The notes: generated by a model not told the origin, from the sequence alone. Positions 1 through 11,530 are shown, counted from the stretch's first letter. The stretch is 64,000 nt of DNA from Chlorops oryzae (GCA_020466095.1 CM035807.1:39272348-39336347), one strand, 5' to 3'. Made by a program: numbers and translations.

Positions 1-2596
1 TGCGTCAAGGAGAGGTGAGCACCAGCGTACATTTTCCCTCTTAAGGGTCCTCAGCTTATTGCGAACGGAAATTAAAGTGGGGAGTAAATAGCCGAAATGG
101 CAATTTTTTTCACCCTGCAGAATATCGATCGCATCTGCAATAGGCTGATTGCACCGCAAATATTCATATATGAAACTGAAATTTGTTTCCTCCAGTTTGT
201 TATCCAGTTCAATATTTTGCAAGTTGTCCTTAAGTTTGAAAATTTGCTTCAGCGCATCAAACAAAGAGTTCCAGCGTGTTGAGATCGGTCTTTTTAATGC
301 TTCACCCAAAGCATTTAGCAAGTTCTCTCGCTTTTTCGGTGAATTGGTCATTTTCCACAGAGCTTTGCATCGAACAATTGTGTCCCTGTAAATGCGTTCC
401 AGTCTTGGGCATGACCTTATTCCTCTTAATGCGTCTGTTACTACGTTTATACGTACGCCTTATTCGCGAATAAGAATATCGCGAATAGCGATTTTTACCT
501 TATAAACGGTCTTATTCACGAATAGCTAATTCACGAAAGTTATTCGTGAATAGTGAGACTATTCGCGATAAACACGAAAGGTGATGCCACATTTTTCGCT
601 GATTTCTCTCTTTTTGACGATCCGGCAGAGCTTTTGTTTAATTTGAGTTCAAAAATCTAGCAAAAAAGATGGAGAAACCGAAAGGAAACCAACCGCTGCA
701 CATGGATAATACTTAAATCAGAGACTGACATTTTTTCACTTTTGAAAAACTAATTGATAAAAGCATTCGTGATGCTATGAAATCATGTGTTTTTCAAGTG
801 TTCTACCATTTCATTTCGTTTTGGCAGTCAGGTAGCGCTAAGACCAACTAATGTCGGTTGCCGTATAAACGGTGACTTCACTATTCGCGATATTCCTATT
901 CGTGAATAAGGTTTAACGTATAAACGTAGTATGTTGTTAGCAGTCAAGTTGAGTGTGTGACTAGCACACCTGAAATGCTGGGGAAGTCTGAAGTTTGCTC
1001 CATTGTTACGATTTATGAAGTCAGGCTCCGCAAAGTCGTCAGGTTCCAATTGTTCTGCGTTGATATCGGATGGGTCCATACTTTCTTCTTCGAAGAATGA
1101 TTTGCCTAATTGTAGCCCAAACTCTTTGAAGGCTTTAACAAAGTTTGAACCATTGTCAGTTATAGTGGCAATAACTTTTTCGGAAGACAGGTTGAACGAA
1201 CCGTGAATCGTATCAATCATCTCTGCGACCCTATCGTACGTATGATCGCCGTCAAATCGACGACAGGCTATCGCGTATGGTTTTCGATCGAAGTTTAAAG
1301 GATCGATCTATGGGTGATTTTGAAATAAATATAAAATAATTTACTAAATAATTCTTTGGCAGAAATCAATGGTTGCTACAAGCATACTTCAAAATGGCAT
1401 ACCCAATATATATTATTTTCAGTAATTTTGACATTTTCATAGAAATTGTTTGTATGCTCTGGGGCGTCATGAAAATTGGTTTTTGTGGAAATCGATTTTG
1501 AATTTCTCATTTATTTTGTCCAGGTGTCTTGAAATTAGAATATGGCTTTTGGTGACCGTATATTTTCCGCAAAATAAGACCATTACTCAAATTCATAATC
1601 GAATCCCGTGACATCTGGACGAAATAAATGAGAATTTCAAAATCAATATCGACAACGATCGATTTCCATGATACCCCTGATTTTTCATTTTGAATCTTGG
1701 ATTTTTAAAATACTGATTTCACAATAACTCACACAATGAACGGTCATTCCCAAAACACGTCGATTTGGACTCGACCAAATATCCGCTGTTGTACATACAT
1801 TTGATACCTCAGCCAATGCATCTTTAATAGACGACATGCTATCTTCATGGGCCTTTAAGATTCTTCTACTCAGTGTTCGGGCCGAAAGATGTTGAAGTGG
1901 CCTGCCACCTCTTTTAATTTTCATATCTATGGAGTTAAATAGAAATATATTAATTTTGGAAGGGGCATTTTAGTAGTCAAATTTTAGTTTACTTACCATC
2001 AAATACTTTTCGAAATGCAGGCGATTCAACAGTGTTTAGTGGCACTAATGTTTCTAGTACGTAACTAAGAACGTTTTCTTCAAATTGCGCTTGCGAAAAC
2101 GAACAATAAGTTTTATGGTCGTAGGAGTCACATTTCAGTTTCTTCGCTTTGGTAATAGCGTACTGGTTATACATATTCGGGGAGTTTTCGCTTATGTACT
2201 TTCTGAAAATGTTAATTTTATATTAAAACATTGTAAAGCTTATCCAAATTGAAAGGCTCAATGTGTATAAAAAATCTTTACCCTGATGTGTGCAATGAAG
2301 TTTGAAGAGCTTCGCAGTGAGCCACAAATTTTATGATCTATATTTTGCTCCTCTTTGCATATTTGGCAAATTGCTTTAATTGAGCCAGTGGTTGATGATT
2401 CGTTCAGCTCAGGAACAAAATAAGTACCATCAAGATATGCTCGCCGATTGCATTCAGCCAATATGTCATCCTTGACACAAAGAGAGCTCTGGGTGGCTTG
2501 AGATGACCCAGGCTCGGAGTGGTTATCTTCAACACAATTGATTCCACTTTCTAAGGTTTCATCTTCCAAACTTTTTGAATCGTTAATATAATCCAT
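1..2596 (-). pseudogene. hAT-superfamily transposase gene, BED zinc finger type, four exons, C-terminus off the window edge
   Basis: This looks like a cut-and-paste hAT transposase read right to left. Exon 1 (2282-2596) starts at the ATG and carries a BED finger, with CQIC followed by an H-x4-H pair completed across the first splice. Exon 2 is about 1997-2202, exon 3 about 1733-1926 and exon 4 runs from about 1307 past position 1. Donors are GTAAAG, GTAAGT and GTGAGT, and acceptors end in CAG or TAG. Exon 3 has a hAT-like TADIWSS block; exon 4 has TDNGSNFVKAF, CASHTLNL and the RPISTRWNSLFDAL (RW) block. The phase of the first splice that keeps the second finger histidine disagrees with the rest of exon 2, which suggests a 1-base indel near 2170. 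Exon 4 is also split by the element at 441-929. The hAT assignment is firm; activity is unlikely. Confidence 0.85.
441..929. mobile_element. TA-flanked MITE, termini CTACGTTTATACGT
   Basis: The two ends are inverted copies of CTACGTTTATACGT, flanked by TA at 439-440 and 930-931. Removing the element plus one TA rejoins the hAT exon in frame, so both borders and the TA target duplication are well supported. The interior is rich in TATTCGCGAATA-type palindromes and has no coding capacity. The TA target points to Tc1/mariner-like mobilisation, which is inference. Confidence 0.88.
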
Positions 2597-2884
2597 TTCG
2601 TTGATTAGAATATAATATGTTTGCGAATATATTATTTTTATTAAATTTTGTTTAAAGAAATCGTGGTTTTATTTGTTTTTTTCTCAAAATATTGTAGAAG
2701 CAAAGTAAATTTTTTTCCGACGATTTCGTTTAGCACGTGCACTTTATCAATGAAACATCAATATGATTTTGAGCAATTCATGCAGTCTTAAAAAAAAAAA
2801 AAAATTTAACAAAGGTGAATGGGAAAAGAGAACGTTAAGAAAACAAGCAAATAAAATTATAGAATACAAAAAGACAATACAAAA
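2597..2884. other. AT-rich spacer
   Basis: This lies upstream of the hAT start codon and probably holds its promoter and left transposon end. No terminal repeat could be recognised, and nothing else is visible. Confidence 0.4.
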
Positions 2885-3682
2885 CAAGTAAGAAAGCTAA
2901 AGTCGGTCAAGCCCGACTTTGAAATACCCAGCGTCCCGACATTATGAGCGCACTATGTTTTGCTTCTCTATTTGTGGGCGTGGCAGTGGGCAGGCCATAT
3001 AAATTTTTTTTCCAACACCTTTCATTCGCCTTGGTGGACCTATTTTGCGAATTTGAAGCTTCTACGCCTTTTACTTCGTAAGTTACGAAAAAATCTTCAT
3101 TTGTGGGCGTGGCAGTGGACGGCCCAAATAAAATTTTTTCCTACACCTTTCATTCGTCTTGGTCAACCTATGTTGCGAATTTGAAGCTTCTAACGCCTTT
3201 TACTTCACAAGTTACGATAAGCCCTTATTTGTGGGCTTATTTTGTGGGCGTGGCTCACGGAGGGCGGCGTCCATTTTTTTCCAGGGTATGTCCCTTTTCG
3301 TAGTTTACCAGTACACCAAATATCAATGGAATGTGTTGAGTGGTTCGCAAGTTACAAGCATTTTACTGAAAACACATTATATTCATTTGTGGGCGTGGCA
3401 GTGAGCGGATGTCTCCCATTTTTACTTAGGATCATACTCGGATCCCGCTATACCTGTGTGCCAAAATTCGACTTGATTGGTCCAGCCGTTTCGGAGGAGA
3501 TCCGACCACGGACGGACGGACAGACGGACGGACGGACGGACGGACGGACAGACGGACATGTCTAAATTGATTCAGTTTTTGATCCTGATCATTTCTATAT
3601 ATATTTTTCTATATCTCCGGAGCTTAATACTCCCTGTTACAAGATTTGCACAAAACTAATATACCCCGCTTACGCTGGGTAT
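2885..3682 (+). mobile_element. DINE-1/mini-me-like Helentron, copy A
   Basis: It begins CAAGTAAGAAAGCTAAAG, followed at once by a hairpin (AAAGTCGG, loop, CCCGACTTT), and ends CGCTTACGCTGGGTAT. The interior has about two units of a roughly 128-bp tandem repeat that includes GTGGGCGTGGCAGTGG. A GGAC/AGAC (GTCY) microsatellite, a TTGATCCTGATCA core and a TATATA run follow. This architecture is known from DINE-1/mini-me elements of flies, which are non-autonomous rolling-circle transposons. No protein is encoded; the open frames inside are repeat artefacts. Confidence 0.82.
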
Positions 3683-3808
3683 AAAAACGAAACAAAAGCT
3701 TTCAAACTGAGGTTTGTTTGAGAGAAGAACGGAGAATAGAGCGATATTGCTTGTTTTCTATGCTATGCTATGTTTATTAGCACATATCACTCCCATACAA
3801 GAAAAAAA

Positions 3809-4743
3809 CAAGTAAGAAAGCTAAAGTCGGTCAAGCCCGGCTTTGAAATACCCAGCGTCCCGACATTATGAGGCGCACTATGTTTTGCTTCTCTATTTGT
3901 GGGCGTGGCAGTGGGAGGGCAACATCAATTATTTCCCTACACCTTTCATTCGCCTTGGTGAACCTATGTTGCGAATTTGAAGCTTCTACGCCTTTTACTT
4001 CGGAAGTTACGAAAAATCTTCATTTGTGGGCGTGGCAGTGGGCGGGCCATATAAAATTTTTTCCTAAACCTTTCATTCGCCTTGGTGAACCTATGTTGCG
4101 AGTTTGAAGCTTCTACGCCTTTTACTTCGGAAGTTACGAACAATCTTCATTTTTGGGCGTGGCAGTGGGCGGGCCGCATAAAATTTTTTCCTACACCTTT
4201 CATTTGCCTTGGTGAACCTATGTTGCGAATTTCAAGCTTCTACGCCTTTTACTTCACAAGTTACGATAAGCCCTTATTTGTTGGCTTATTTGTGGGCGTG
4301 GCTCACGGAGGGCGGCGTCCATTTTTTTCCAGGATATGTCCCTTTTTTGTAGTTTACCAGTAACAAAATATCAATGGAATGTGTTGAGTGGTTCGCAAGT
4401 TACAAGCATTTTACTGAAAACACATTATATTCATTTGTAGACGTGGCAGTGGGCGGATGTCTCCCGTTTTTACTTAGGATCATACTTGGATCCCGATATA
4501 CCTTGTGCCAAATTTTAGACTTGATTGGTCCAGCCGTTTCGTAGGAGATCCGACCACGGACGGACGGACAGACGGACAGACGGACGGACGGACGGACGGA
4601 CGGACGGACAGACGGACATGTCTAAATCGATTCAGTTTTTGATCCTGATCATTTCTATATATATATTGTCTATATCTCCGGAGCTTATTTCTCCCTGTTA
4701 CAAGATTCGCACAAAACTAATATACCCCGCTTACGCTGGGTAT
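3809..4743 (+). mobile_element. DINE-like Helentron, copy B
   Basis: It has the same ends and the same order of parts as the element at 2885-3682, with three of the 128-bp units and a longer GGACGGAC microsatellite (4558-4617). It sits head-to-tail with copy A across a 126-bp spacer, so the two are either a tandem insertion or two hits in an A-rich site. Confidence 0.82.
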
Positions 4744-5268
4744 AAAAAGTTCGTTTGTCACCAGCCCAATTGAAAGTTTATTAGAAATAATCTATAATGT
4801 AATTAAAAAAAAAAAATTCTCTCTAAGCTAGATGTCACCAATTCGTCCTGGAAGTGGTGTTTTCTTAATATCTCTGTTAGTTGATGTGCGATCATCAAGT
4901 ATAGTATATCGTTGTAAAAGTCTCGACAAGGGCTGAAAATCGTGCAAAGAGGTCAAAACTCTCAGATAGATTTTTGGACAGTTGCACATATTATCTCAGT
5001 TTCTACTAGTCTAAGGTACTGCTCAATCATCTTAGAATTGTAGCTCGTAAGAAATCATTAACTTTATTCCCACAAAGTTTACTTATATCATTGCAATTGG
5101 AAAAGTTATGACGTTTTGAATAATTTTTTTTTTCATATATTGAAATAGTAAAATATTATTCCAACAGGTTTTGCCTAACTTGATTAAAAACTGAACCGAT
5201 CTAGTAGTTCGATTTTCTTTTTATTTAATAGTGTTGTGAAATCATCATCAATATATTGGATATAGCTC
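4744..5268. other. Non-coding AT-rich stretch
   Basis: No gene, terminal repeat or RNA signal is recognisable here. Confidence 0.4.
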
Positions 5269-5455
5269 CAACCCAATAAGCACAACGATTTCGAATCGAA
5301 TTGGAATATTCGCATAAAATTTTGCGAATGCGAATGACCAAAAATTTGCGAAATTTCGGTTCGGTTCAAACATTTGTGAAAAACTTCGGTTCGGTTAGTG
5401 GTTCGGTTCATCAGCAGATAAAAGCGGTTTTCCGGTTCAAACCCGGTGCACGTCC
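5269..5455. mobile_element. Solo end of the CCCAATAA foldback family, run into a GGTTCGGTT-rich remnant
   Basis: CCCAATAAGCACAACG followed by TTCGAATCGAAT matches the outer end of the foldback at 6322-8207. It is followed by TTCGGTTCGGTT repeats and ends GGTGCACGTCCCTG, which resembles a hAT terminus. The opposite end was not found, so this is probably a fragment. Confidence 0.5.
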
Positions 5456-5984
5456 CTGTTAAAAATTAATAAAATACAATAAACTTACCAACCATATTAA
5501 GAGAAGTTTAAGTGCGCTTATCAATTCCTATTGGATCGTTTCTTTCGCTTTCGCTTCCTCCTGACTGTAAATCGATGGTGAGCTTTGATGACATGTGGGC
5601 TCGAAAATCTCTGGATATTATCATAGAATAAGTAATAATATAGAAGGAGCGTCTCATATAAAGGGAAATTTGTATGGCGGGTTCCTCGCGTGGAGCCCGC
5701 TCTCCTTGTTTCCACTATTAATGCCCACAGCAGAACCCGCTCATATTTGCATGGTATGAGCGAAAATAATCTATATATTGACTTTATACACCGAGAGAAA
5801 TAAGAACTGTTAAATCAACCACTTAGAACAGTTAAAGTAAGAGTGGTCAAATTAACTGTATTCCCCGTTAAATGCACTGGAAAAGGAAGTCAAATCAACA
5901 GTTGAAAAATAGTCACTTTTTATGTTCAAATTCGCTTTCGTTCACTTAGACGTATAAGTTCGCATTCTGATCAACCGTCTCTGG

Positions 5985-6062
5985 AGTTTTCAATAGCTCA
6001 GCTGTTTAAGCTGTGAGTTGACCGTCGTGAGATTCGGGGTTCTATTCCTGCTGGCGGCGGGA
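5985..6062 (+). other. tRNA-like module (SINE head relic)
   Basis: It has an A-box-like TAGCTCAGCTGTTTAAG and a B-box-like GGTTCTATTCC about 34 bases later. No acceptor stem closes, and a T-rich run follows, so this is a tRNA-derived relic and not a tRNA gene. Confidence 0.5.
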
Positions 6063-6125
6063 ATTTTTCTGGATTTTTTTTTTTTAATTACAGTTTTTTT
6101 TTTGTTCAGAGTGTAGTTGTTTTTT

Positions 6126-8259
6126 GTGGCTCTGGGATAACGTAGGGGATGCGTGCTATGCTCTTGATCCCAGGGTCCGAGGTTCGATTCCCGGCACAGG
6201 CGAAACGGAGTGTAATGTTCCAAGCCTAGCACTGGTTTTTCAAAAATCGCATGTTAGGGGCACACTACATAATAAGACAATACACTCACACAAACACAAG
6301 AAAACCTCCGTGGTATCACAACCCAATAAACACAAAAACGATAACGTGTTCGAATCGAATTCGAATCGAATTCGTAGAGCGCGAATCGCATTAAACGAAT
6401 TCGAATCGAATTCGATTCGAATTCGCGGAAAGCAATTTTCGCGATATCGCGCTTTTATCGTATTTTGCGTTCGATTCGAATTCGATTCGAAGAGAAAACG
6501 CGATAAGAATTCGAATCGTTTGCAACGAGCTCGCCTCGAGCTCGCTTTTTTATCGCGGATTTTAGAATACGCGAGCTCGCTTTTTTATCGCGGATTTTAA
6601 AATACGCGAGCTCGCTTTTTATCGTGGAATTCATAAGAGTCTTACCGACTACGGCACCCGGAAAGGGATTTTGAAGTTTTGTTGATATTTTGAAAAGTCC
6701 TCGAGGGCTCCCTGAAAAATGGCCCCAATGCAAAATGGCCCCAAACTAGAAAATAAAACGGCCGTTATAGAATTTAAAAAATTAAAAATGAAAAAAAGAC
6801 CCCAAAATTTGGGGTCATTTTGCATTACCACCCAAATCAAAAAATGAAACATGGCCCCAAATGTAACATAAATTTTGAAAAATGCAAAATGACCCAAAAA
6901 AATCGCCCTAAAATGCAATACAAAATTTTGGGGCCTTTTTTAATTTTTGGATTTGGGGTAATTTTTTTTAATGCAAAATGACCCCAAATTTTGGGGCCTT
7001 TTTTAATTTTTCAAAGTGGGGCAATAATGCATTATGCAAAATTACCCCAAAATTGGGGCTTTTTTTCATTTTTAATTTTTTAAATTCTATAACGGCCGTT
7101 TTATTTTCTAGTTTGGGGCCATTTTTCATATCGATTAAAAACACCTCTTTTTGTTTTTGGGGCCTTTTTCATTTTATTTTGGGGCTAAATTTCATTTTTG
7201 ATTTGAGGTAATTTTTCATAATGCACAATGACCCCAAATTTTGGGGCCTTTTTTCATTTTCAGTTTGGGGCCATTTTGCATTGGGGCCATTTTTCAGGGA
7301 GCCCTCGAGGACTTTTCAAAATATCAACAAAACTTCAAAATCCCTTTCCGGGTGCCGTAGTCGGTAAGACTCTTATGAATTCCACGATAAAAAAGCGAGC
7401 TCGCGTATTTTAAAATCCGCGATAAAAAAGCGAGCTCGCGTATTCTAAAATCCGCGATAAAAAAGCGAGCTCGAAGCGAGCTCGTTGCAAACGGTTCGAA
7501 TTCTTATCGCTATTTCTCTTCGAATCGAATTCGAATCGAACGCAAAATACGATAAAAGCGCGAGCTCGCGAAAATTGCCTTCCGCGATTCGAATTCAATT
7601 CGAATTCTTTAAAATATTTGTGTTTAGTGGATACGAAACTTTAATTCTCGAAGGTAGTTTTGTTAATTTGTTTCCAAATCGCTTAACTTATAAACGATAA
7701 AAAGTCATTCATTTCAATTCGGCGAAGACGGCGTAATGGGTAAGCAGACTGGAAATAAGTATGACTACAAATCAAGAGGTTCGGTGTGCAAATCCCACAG
7801 CCGGTGGATTCAAAAGCGTGGTTACCAGCATTAGAATCGTTTTTTTTTTTTTTTTTTTTTTTACCGAAAATAGACTTATAATAAGACTGTTATTAGAATC
7901 ATACATTAAATATAAAAATTAATAAATTTTTTTTTACTAATCGAATATAATCGAAAATTCGACAAAAAGGCGAATCGAATATGATAAAAAATTCGAATAA
8001 AGCGCGATAGCAAAACGATAGCAAAATACGAATCGCGCGCGATGCGTAAACGATAAAAAATACGATAAAAATATGAATCGCGTAAAAAGGTGACTCCCTC
8101 ACGAATTCGAATTCGATTCGAATTCGCCGCGAACACTCGCCGCGAAGAGTTTGCACGTCAAAACGAATTCGATTCGAATTCGATTCGAACTCGTTGTGCT
8201 TATTGGGAATGGGCCGATTAACGGCCTAAGTGGCAGCCACTTCAACCTACCTACCTACC
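6126..8259 (+). mobile_element. tRNA-derived SINE with CCTA tail, split by a foldback element
   Basis: The head reads GTGGCTCTGGGAT...GGTTCGATTCCCGGCAC, with A- and B-box-like Pol III promoter motifs. The 3' part ends in (CCTA)n. A perfect 12-bp TSD, TAGTTGTTTTTT, lies at 6114-6125 and 8260-8271. The body is interrupted at 6322-8207; outside that insertion it matches the uninterrupted SINE at 42958-43203 closely. Confidence 0.9.
6322..8207. mobile_element. Foldback (long inverted repeat) element inserted in a SINE
   Basis: The outer ends are CCCAATAAACAC and GTGCTTATTGGG. The arms are built of GAATCGAATTC and CGAGCTCGC repeats. A second, nearly perfect inverted pair (about 6520-6760 and 7260-7500) includes GACTACGGCACCCGG and CCTCGAGGGCTCCCTG. 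The centre (about 6720-7290) is a run of self-complementary units such as CCCCAAATTTTGGGG. A degenerate tRNA-like module with a long T tract lies at about 7730-7862. The 1,886-bp insert separates a SINE at CACAA/AATGGG with at most an AA duplication. There is no coding capacity. Confidence 0.8.
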
Positions 8260-8445
8260 TAGTTGTTTTTTAAGGCAAACATTTTCTCCTAAATTTTTAA
8301 GATTTTAATTTATTTAATTTTTTTTAATGGTTCATTTTCAAGCAAAAAATTTTGGGAGTGAAACAATTCCTTAAGCACGTTCCCCAAAACTTGAGCAACC
8401 ATAAGCTCAAGTGAGCGTTTTGACCAACAAATTAAATTCGTTCGT

Positions 8446-8516
8446 TTAGCGTAATGGTTAAGACGTTCGCCCAGCGAAGTGGTGGTCTGCGGTTCAAGGC
8501 TCGGCCGAGGCGAGAA
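8446..8516 (+). other. tRNA-like module
   Basis: TTTAGCGTAATGGTTAAGACG resembles an A box, and GCGGTTCAAGGCTC resembles a B box. An inverted, slightly shorter copy lies at 10397-10470. It is likely a SINE head inside the surrounding composite element. Confidence 0.5.
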
Positions 8517-9364
8517 AATTTAAAGAGATGAAAGAGAAAAAGATTTAAATAGAAACAAATAAATAAAGAAAAAATAGAATAATTTAATAAAAAAAATAAA
8601 AAAAATATTAATAAAAGAAGGTAAAAAAAAGTCAAAGCAAAAAATAAATTTTTTTTTCCAGTCGCTGGTGACAGTTGATTTAACCGCGAGACAGTTATAT
8701 CAACCATCAGGTAGTTATATCCTTATTGACTGTGTTTGTACTGTTGAATCGACCGCTACTACACATAAGCTAAGAATTAACGGTGAACTCGGTTATTTTA
8801 ACCTGCTTTTTCAGTTAATATAACTACCTTTTTCTCTCGGTGTAGTCCTATAACTTTTGATACACTGCTCCGATTTTCATAAAATAAAAACTATAAGAAA
8901 ATTTGAATAATTTGGAAATTCTTATACGCTTACTCTATATAGCTATCTTCAAAAGGAAAAAAGTTCGTAACTATGGAGCACGTCTAACCTAAGGTCGACC
9001 TCTATAGCTCTCACCGCTGACTGTTCCGCAAGAGATCGAGGGGCGGTGAGTTCATTTTTTTTGTGTGTACCTACTCTTGCTGTGCGCTTGTTGCCGCCTG
9101 CTTAAATTCGCATTCTGATCGACGTACCGTCAAGAGTTGATTAGCGTACACCGAGAGAAAAAGGTAGTTATATTAACTGAACAAGCAGGTTAAAATAACC
9201 GAGTTCACCGTTAATTGTTAGCTTATGTGTAGTAGCGGGCAATTCAACAGTACAAACACAGTCAATAAGGATATAACTACCTGATGGTTGATATAACTGT
9301 CTCGCGGTTAAATCAACTGTCACCAGCGACTGGAAAAAAAAATTAATTTTTGCTTTGACTTTTT

Positions 9365-10290
9365 ATACCCAGCGTAAGCGGGGTATATTAGTTTTGTGCG
9401 AATCTTGTAACAGGGAGAATTAAGCTCCGGAGATATAGACAAATATATATAGAAATGATCAGAATCAAAAACTGAATCGATTTAGACATGTCCGTCTGTC
9501 CGTCCGTCCGTCCGTACGTCTGTCTGTCTGTCTGTCCGTTTGTTGACGGATCTTCTTCGAAACGGCTGAACCAATGAAGTCAAAATTTAGCACACATGTA
9601 TATCGGGGTCCGAGTATGATCCTTAGTAAAAATGGGTGACATCCGCCCACTGGCCACGCCCAAAAATAAAGTTATTGTGTTTTCAGTAAAATGCTTGTAA
9701 CTTGCGAACCACTCAACACATTCCATTGATATTTGGTGTACTGGTAAATTACGAAAAATGACATATCCTGGGAAAAAATGGACTTCGCCCTCCTCTAGCC
9801 ACGCCCACAAATAAGCCCACAATTAAGGGTTTATTGTAACATGTGAAGTAAAAGGCGTAGAAGCTTCAAATTCGAAACATAGGTTGACCAAGGCGAATGA
9901 AAGGTGTGGAAAAAAAATTTATATTACCCGCCCACTGCCACGCCAACACATGAAGATTTTTCGTAACTTCCGAGGTAAAAGGCGTAGAAGCTTCAAATTC
10001 ACAACATAGGTTGACCAAGGCGAATGAAAGGAGTAGGAAAAAATTTTATGTGGCTCGCCCACTGCCACGCCCAAAAATGGAGAATTTTGGTAACTTCCGA
10101 AGTAAAAGGCGTAGGAGCTTCAAATTCGCAACATAGGTTGACCAAGGCGAATGAAAGCTGTAGGAAAATAATTTTTGTGGCCCGCCCACTGCCACGCCCT
10201 CAAATAGAGAAGCAAAACATAGTGCGCTCATAATGTCGGGACGCTGGGTATTTCAAAGTCGGGCTGGACCGACTTTAGCTTTCTTACTTG
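9365..10290 (-). mobile_element. DINE-like Helentron, copy C
   Basis: It reads ATACCCAGCGTAAGCG at the left and CTTTCTTACTTG at the right, so it is a minus-strand copy. It has three internal 128-bp units and a GTCY microsatellite at about 9488-9540. The uninterrupted partner arm (near 8610-8650) shows the empty site as a T run. The element is therefore bounded by Ts on both sides, as expected for Helentrons. Confidence 0.85.
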
Positions 10291-10653
10291 TTTTTATCTT
10301 CTTTTATTAATATTTTTTTTTTTTTTTTATTAAATTATTATAATTTTCCTTTATTTATTTGTTTCTATTTAAATCTTTTTCTCTTTCATCTCTTTAAATT
10401 TTCTCGCCTCGGCCGAGCCTTGAACCGCTGACCTCCACTTCCGTCTTAACCATTACGCTAAACGAACGAATTTAATTTGTTGGTCAAAATGCTCAATTGC
10501 GCTTATGGGTGCTCAAGTTTTGGGGAACGTGCTTAAGGAATTGTTTCACTCCCAAAATTTTTTGCTTGAAAATGAACCATCAAAAAAAAAAAATAAAATA
10601 ACTTAAAATCTTAAAAATTTAGGAGAAAATTTTTATCTTCCAAGGTAGTAGGT

Positions 10654-10828
10654 AGGTTGAAGTGGCTGCCACTTAGGCCCTTAATCGGCCCATTGCGATA
10701 CCAATGAGGTTTTCTTGTGTTTTGTGTGAGTGTACGTCTTTTTATGTAGTGTGCCCCTAACATGCGATTTTTTTAAAACCAGTGCTTGGCTTGGAACATT
10801 ACACTCCGTTTCGCCTGTGCGATTACTC
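10654..10828 (-). mobile_element. tRNA-derived SINE, 5'-truncated copy
   Basis: This is a minus-strand copy of the CCTA-tailed SINE: GTAGGTAGGTTGAAGTGGC at the left, through to CCGTTTCGCCTGTGCG. The tRNA-like head beyond that point is missing. It is part of the inverted copy of the composite element. Confidence 0.8.
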
Positions 10829-11390
10829 TATATTTTGTTTTTGTAATTTGAATACGATTCGGTTTTGAAACATATTGGAGAACCGTTTTCGAGTCTTCTT
10901 TTAATCATGCATGAGATCGATCATTTTTTAATCATGAAGGGGGCTCGAAAAAGACTCGTAAATGAATCTTCTCATAAAACAGTCTTCCAGTTGGGTGGGA
11001 AAATCCGTTGCTTATCTGGCTCTTTCATGCCACTTCTCCCCTACTTGTGAGTATTGCAAATACTTATGAGTATAAGTCAACAAGAGTTATTGAAAGTTAA
11101 TTAATAAACAAAAAATCGATTAAATCGATTTATTTTTAATTTTTCAAAACATATTTATAATGCCACTTTTTTGTTTTCTGAAGTTGATTAAACTAATATT
11201 TTATCAAAACAAATAACGAACTAAAAATTTTTACTTATATTCTTACAAAGTTTATTGAAAAAAATAACAGAGTAACAGTATTGTAAAAATAATCCCTTCA
11301 CAAATGAGGTAAAAGTCGAAAAATAACAGTTGCCGTTCAACGCAACTACAAAGGGGAATTGACAAAGAATCCAAGAGCAAGATTGACCTA
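10829..11390. other. Non-coding AT-rich stretch
   Basis: I see no gene, repeat border or RNA signal here. Confidence 0.4.
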
Positions 11391-11530
11391 ATGCAAAAGC
11401 AGTCAATCAATAATTCAGGACTTTTCCAATGTAGAAGTTGCAGATGGGAGGAGGAAGAAGAATCATTGGGCCACCTCCTGTGTCACTGCCCGGGTCTGGC
11501 CAGGAGAAGATCCAGGCTATTCGGCTCCTT
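11391..11530 (+). pseudogene. LINE ORF2 C-terminal zinc-knuckle fragment
   Basis: About 45 residues read CRSCRWEEEEESLGHLL followed by CHCPGLARRRSRLFG. The C-x2-C, H and C spacing and the acidic stretch are typical of the extreme C-terminus of RNase H-bearing LINE polyproteins of the R1/I type in insects. Nothing upstream is in frame, so it is a short remnant. Confidence 0.6.

Larger units (their letters stand above)
5789..8844. mobile_element. Composite element with ACACCGAGAGAAA termini
   Basis: The left end ACACCGAGAGAAA is mirrored at about 8832-8844 (TTTCTCTCGGTGT). Sequence just inside each end contains GTTAAATCAAC or ATATAACTACC-type repeats. The body carries three tRNA-like modules (5985-6062, about 7735-7800 inside the foldback, 8446-8516) and a SINE, but no open gene. 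A partial inverted copy follows at 9147-10828. No target duplication is clear, so the outer borders are less certain than those of the nested elements. Confidence 0.55.
9147..10828. repeat. Inverted partial copy of the composite element
   Basis: From ACACCGAGAGAAAAAGG at about 9149, the reverse complement of 8210-8843 follows in the same order: ATATAACTACC block, tRNA-like module, and the ACTTGAGCAAC-like block. It then runs into the SINE at 10654-10828. A DINE element (9365-10290) interrupts it. The two arms plus a roughly 300-bp spacer form a large palindrome. Confidence 0.75.
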
